Assembly: GCA_045657265.1 (NCBI GenBank)
Contig: JAZOSU010000022.1
Coordinates: forward strand, 1-14,667
Direction: 5' to 3'
Length of the DNA: 14,667 bases
DNA from: RGIG9041 sp045657265
Lineage (GTDB): Bacteria > Bacillota > Clostridia > Oscillospirales > QAKW01
The notes under the pieces are model-generated. The model ran no database searches, was not told where the DNA came from, and was given only the letters and a program-made list of their open reading frames with translations. Position 1 is the stretch's first letter. Every line of letters begins with the position of its first letter. The position numbers and the translations under genes were made by a program. Positions 14,110 to 14,667 of the stretch are shown in pieces.

Positions 14110-14134
14110 GAATTAGAACCCATTGTGATATAAT
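14106..14134 (+). promoter_or_regulatory. Extended -10 promoter of the orphan gene
   Basis: TTGCGA (14106-14111), a 17-bp spacer and an extended TGATATAAT (14126-14134, TATAAT at 14129-14134). The start codon is 22 nt further on, with a strong AAGGTGG between. Confidence 0.8.
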
Positions 14135-14155
14135 AAATACAAGGTGGTGGTAATT

Positions 14156-14545
14156 ATGATTTCAAAACTTTCTCAAGAAATATATGAAAAATCAATTCAA
14201 CTAAAAAATTATTATGAAAGAAAGTTGTTACTTAAAAGAAATCGTTTAACACTTCTTAATGAATTGTATCAACTTCAGAATATGACAGATATTCTTTTAT
14301 CATCATTACATAGCGATTCAAGTTTTTCGTATAACTACATTGAACTTGCTATATTTATGAAAACTTCACTTGCGGAATGTATCATTTTCTTAACCTCAAA
14401 GGGTAAAAATTATCGCACTACCGTAAAACGATATATATGGGGATTTCATAATCTTCCCAGAGCATTCTTATCTATCGATAATAAAATGAAAGTATCTACT
14501 GCGGAAGCGATGGAATACTTTAAACCATATCTCAAGTTGGATTGA
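14156..14545 (+). CDS. Orphan 129-residue protein of unknown function
   Basis: I do not recognise this protein. It looks soluble and largely helical: the N-terminal half (about 1-50) is a charged amphipathic stretch that could form a coiled coil (QLKNYYERKLLLKRNRL). A more hydrophobic helix follows around 63-80 (ELAIFMKTSLAECIIFL), then a basic, aromatic segment (KNYRTTVKRYIWGFHNLPRAF). There is no signal peptide. The ATG at 14156 has AAGGTGG 8 nt upstream; a GTG four codons earlier falls within that site and is less likely. It has its own promoter and terminator, so it is a single-gene unit. The hairpin-rich flank before it and the repeat-like flank after it suggest an accessory gene, but no mobility gene is present. 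Confidence 0.7.
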   Translation: MISKLSQEIYEKSIQLKNYYERKLLLKRNRLTLLNELYQLQNMTDILLSSLHSDSSFSYNYIELAIFMKTSLAECIIFLTSKGKNYRTTVKRYIWGFHNLPRAFLSIDNKMKVSTAEAMEYFKPYLKLD

Positions 14546-14575
14546 CAAATCCGTTAAGAACCACCTTACCAAGAG

Positions 14576-14609
14576 AAAGAGACACCCACGGATGTGGGTG
14601 TCTCTTTTT
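14576..14609 (+). terminator. Terminator of the orphan gene
   Basis: AAAGAGACACCCAC (14576-14589) pairs perfectly over 14 bp with 14594-14607 around a GGAT loop, with a TTTTT tract at the end. It ends a unit whose stop codon is 30 nt upstream. Confidence 0.92.
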
Positions 14610-14638
14610 GCCTTCTTCCTCAATCCAAATTGAATATC

Positions 14639-14667
14639 CCGCCCTCAAGGGCGCTGCGGGCGGCCAA
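14639..14667. repeat. Start of a GC-rich inverted-repeat element, cut by the window end
   Basis: CCGCCC (14639-14644) can pair with GGGCGG (14658-14663), and GCCC/GGGC form an alternative inner hairpin. Base composition changes abruptly from AT-rich to strongly GC-rich. It looks like the edge of an interspersed repeat; the rest lies outside the window. Confidence 0.4.

Overview
The window reads as a low-GC Gram-positive chromosome, most likely an uncultured member of the Clostridia. The reasons are strong Shine-Dalgarno sites (AGGAGG- and AGGTGG-like), sigma-A promoters with 17-bp spacers, a short NusA without acidic repeats, an ECF-type vitamin transporter subunit, and the Firmicutes gene order rimP-nusA-ylxR-ylxQ-infB-rbfA-nrnA-truB-ribF. 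No 16S rRNA or species marker is present, so a finer placement is not justified.

Layout. Positions 69-143 (minus) hold tRNA-Thr(CGU) with its own promoter. Positions 291-2908 are a vitamin B6 salvage locus. A pyridoxal/pyridoxamine kinase and an ECF S component form a two-gene minus-strand operon ending in an intrinsic terminator. A divergent GntR/MocR (PdxR-like) regulator lacks roughly the last 100 residues usual for its family and ends directly against a bidirectional terminator. Positions 3068-4223 (minus) hold a small two-helix membrane protein and a LacX-type aldose 1-epimerase, driven by a perfect consensus promoter.

Positions 4298-13673 (plus) are the main unit: a consensus-like promoter, an 11-bp hairpin in the leader, then eleven tightly packed genes, many overlapping by 4-11 nt. 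The first nine act in translation, transcription and RNA metabolism: ribosome maturation (RimP, RbfA), transcription elongation (NusA), RNA binding (YlxR/RnpM, YlxQ), initiation (IF-2), nanoRNA and pAp turnover (NrnA), tRNA pseudouridylation (TruB) and flavin cofactor synthesis (RibF). The last two are predicted lipoproteins. The first carries three copies of what looks like a BamE/SmpA-like module; the second is unrecognised. Their coupling to this housekeeping operon is unusual.

Positions 13677-14045 are the most unusual stretch. A perfect TTGACA-17-TATAAT promoter has its -10 box in the loop of a 12-bp perfect inverted repeat. It is followed by a copy of only the first 23 nt of tRNA-Pro, about 150 nt of hairpin-rich DNA of unknown nature, an intact tRNA-Pro(CGG), and a 15-bp-stem terminator. 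This could be a structured RNA co-transcribed with the tRNA or a small insertion at the tRNA 5' end.

Positions 14048-14667 hold a hairpin-rich segment, a promoter, an orphan 129-residue protein of unknown function, a strong terminator, and the start of a GC-rich inverted-repeat element cut by the window edge. No CRISPR array, transposase, integrase or recognisable defence system is present.
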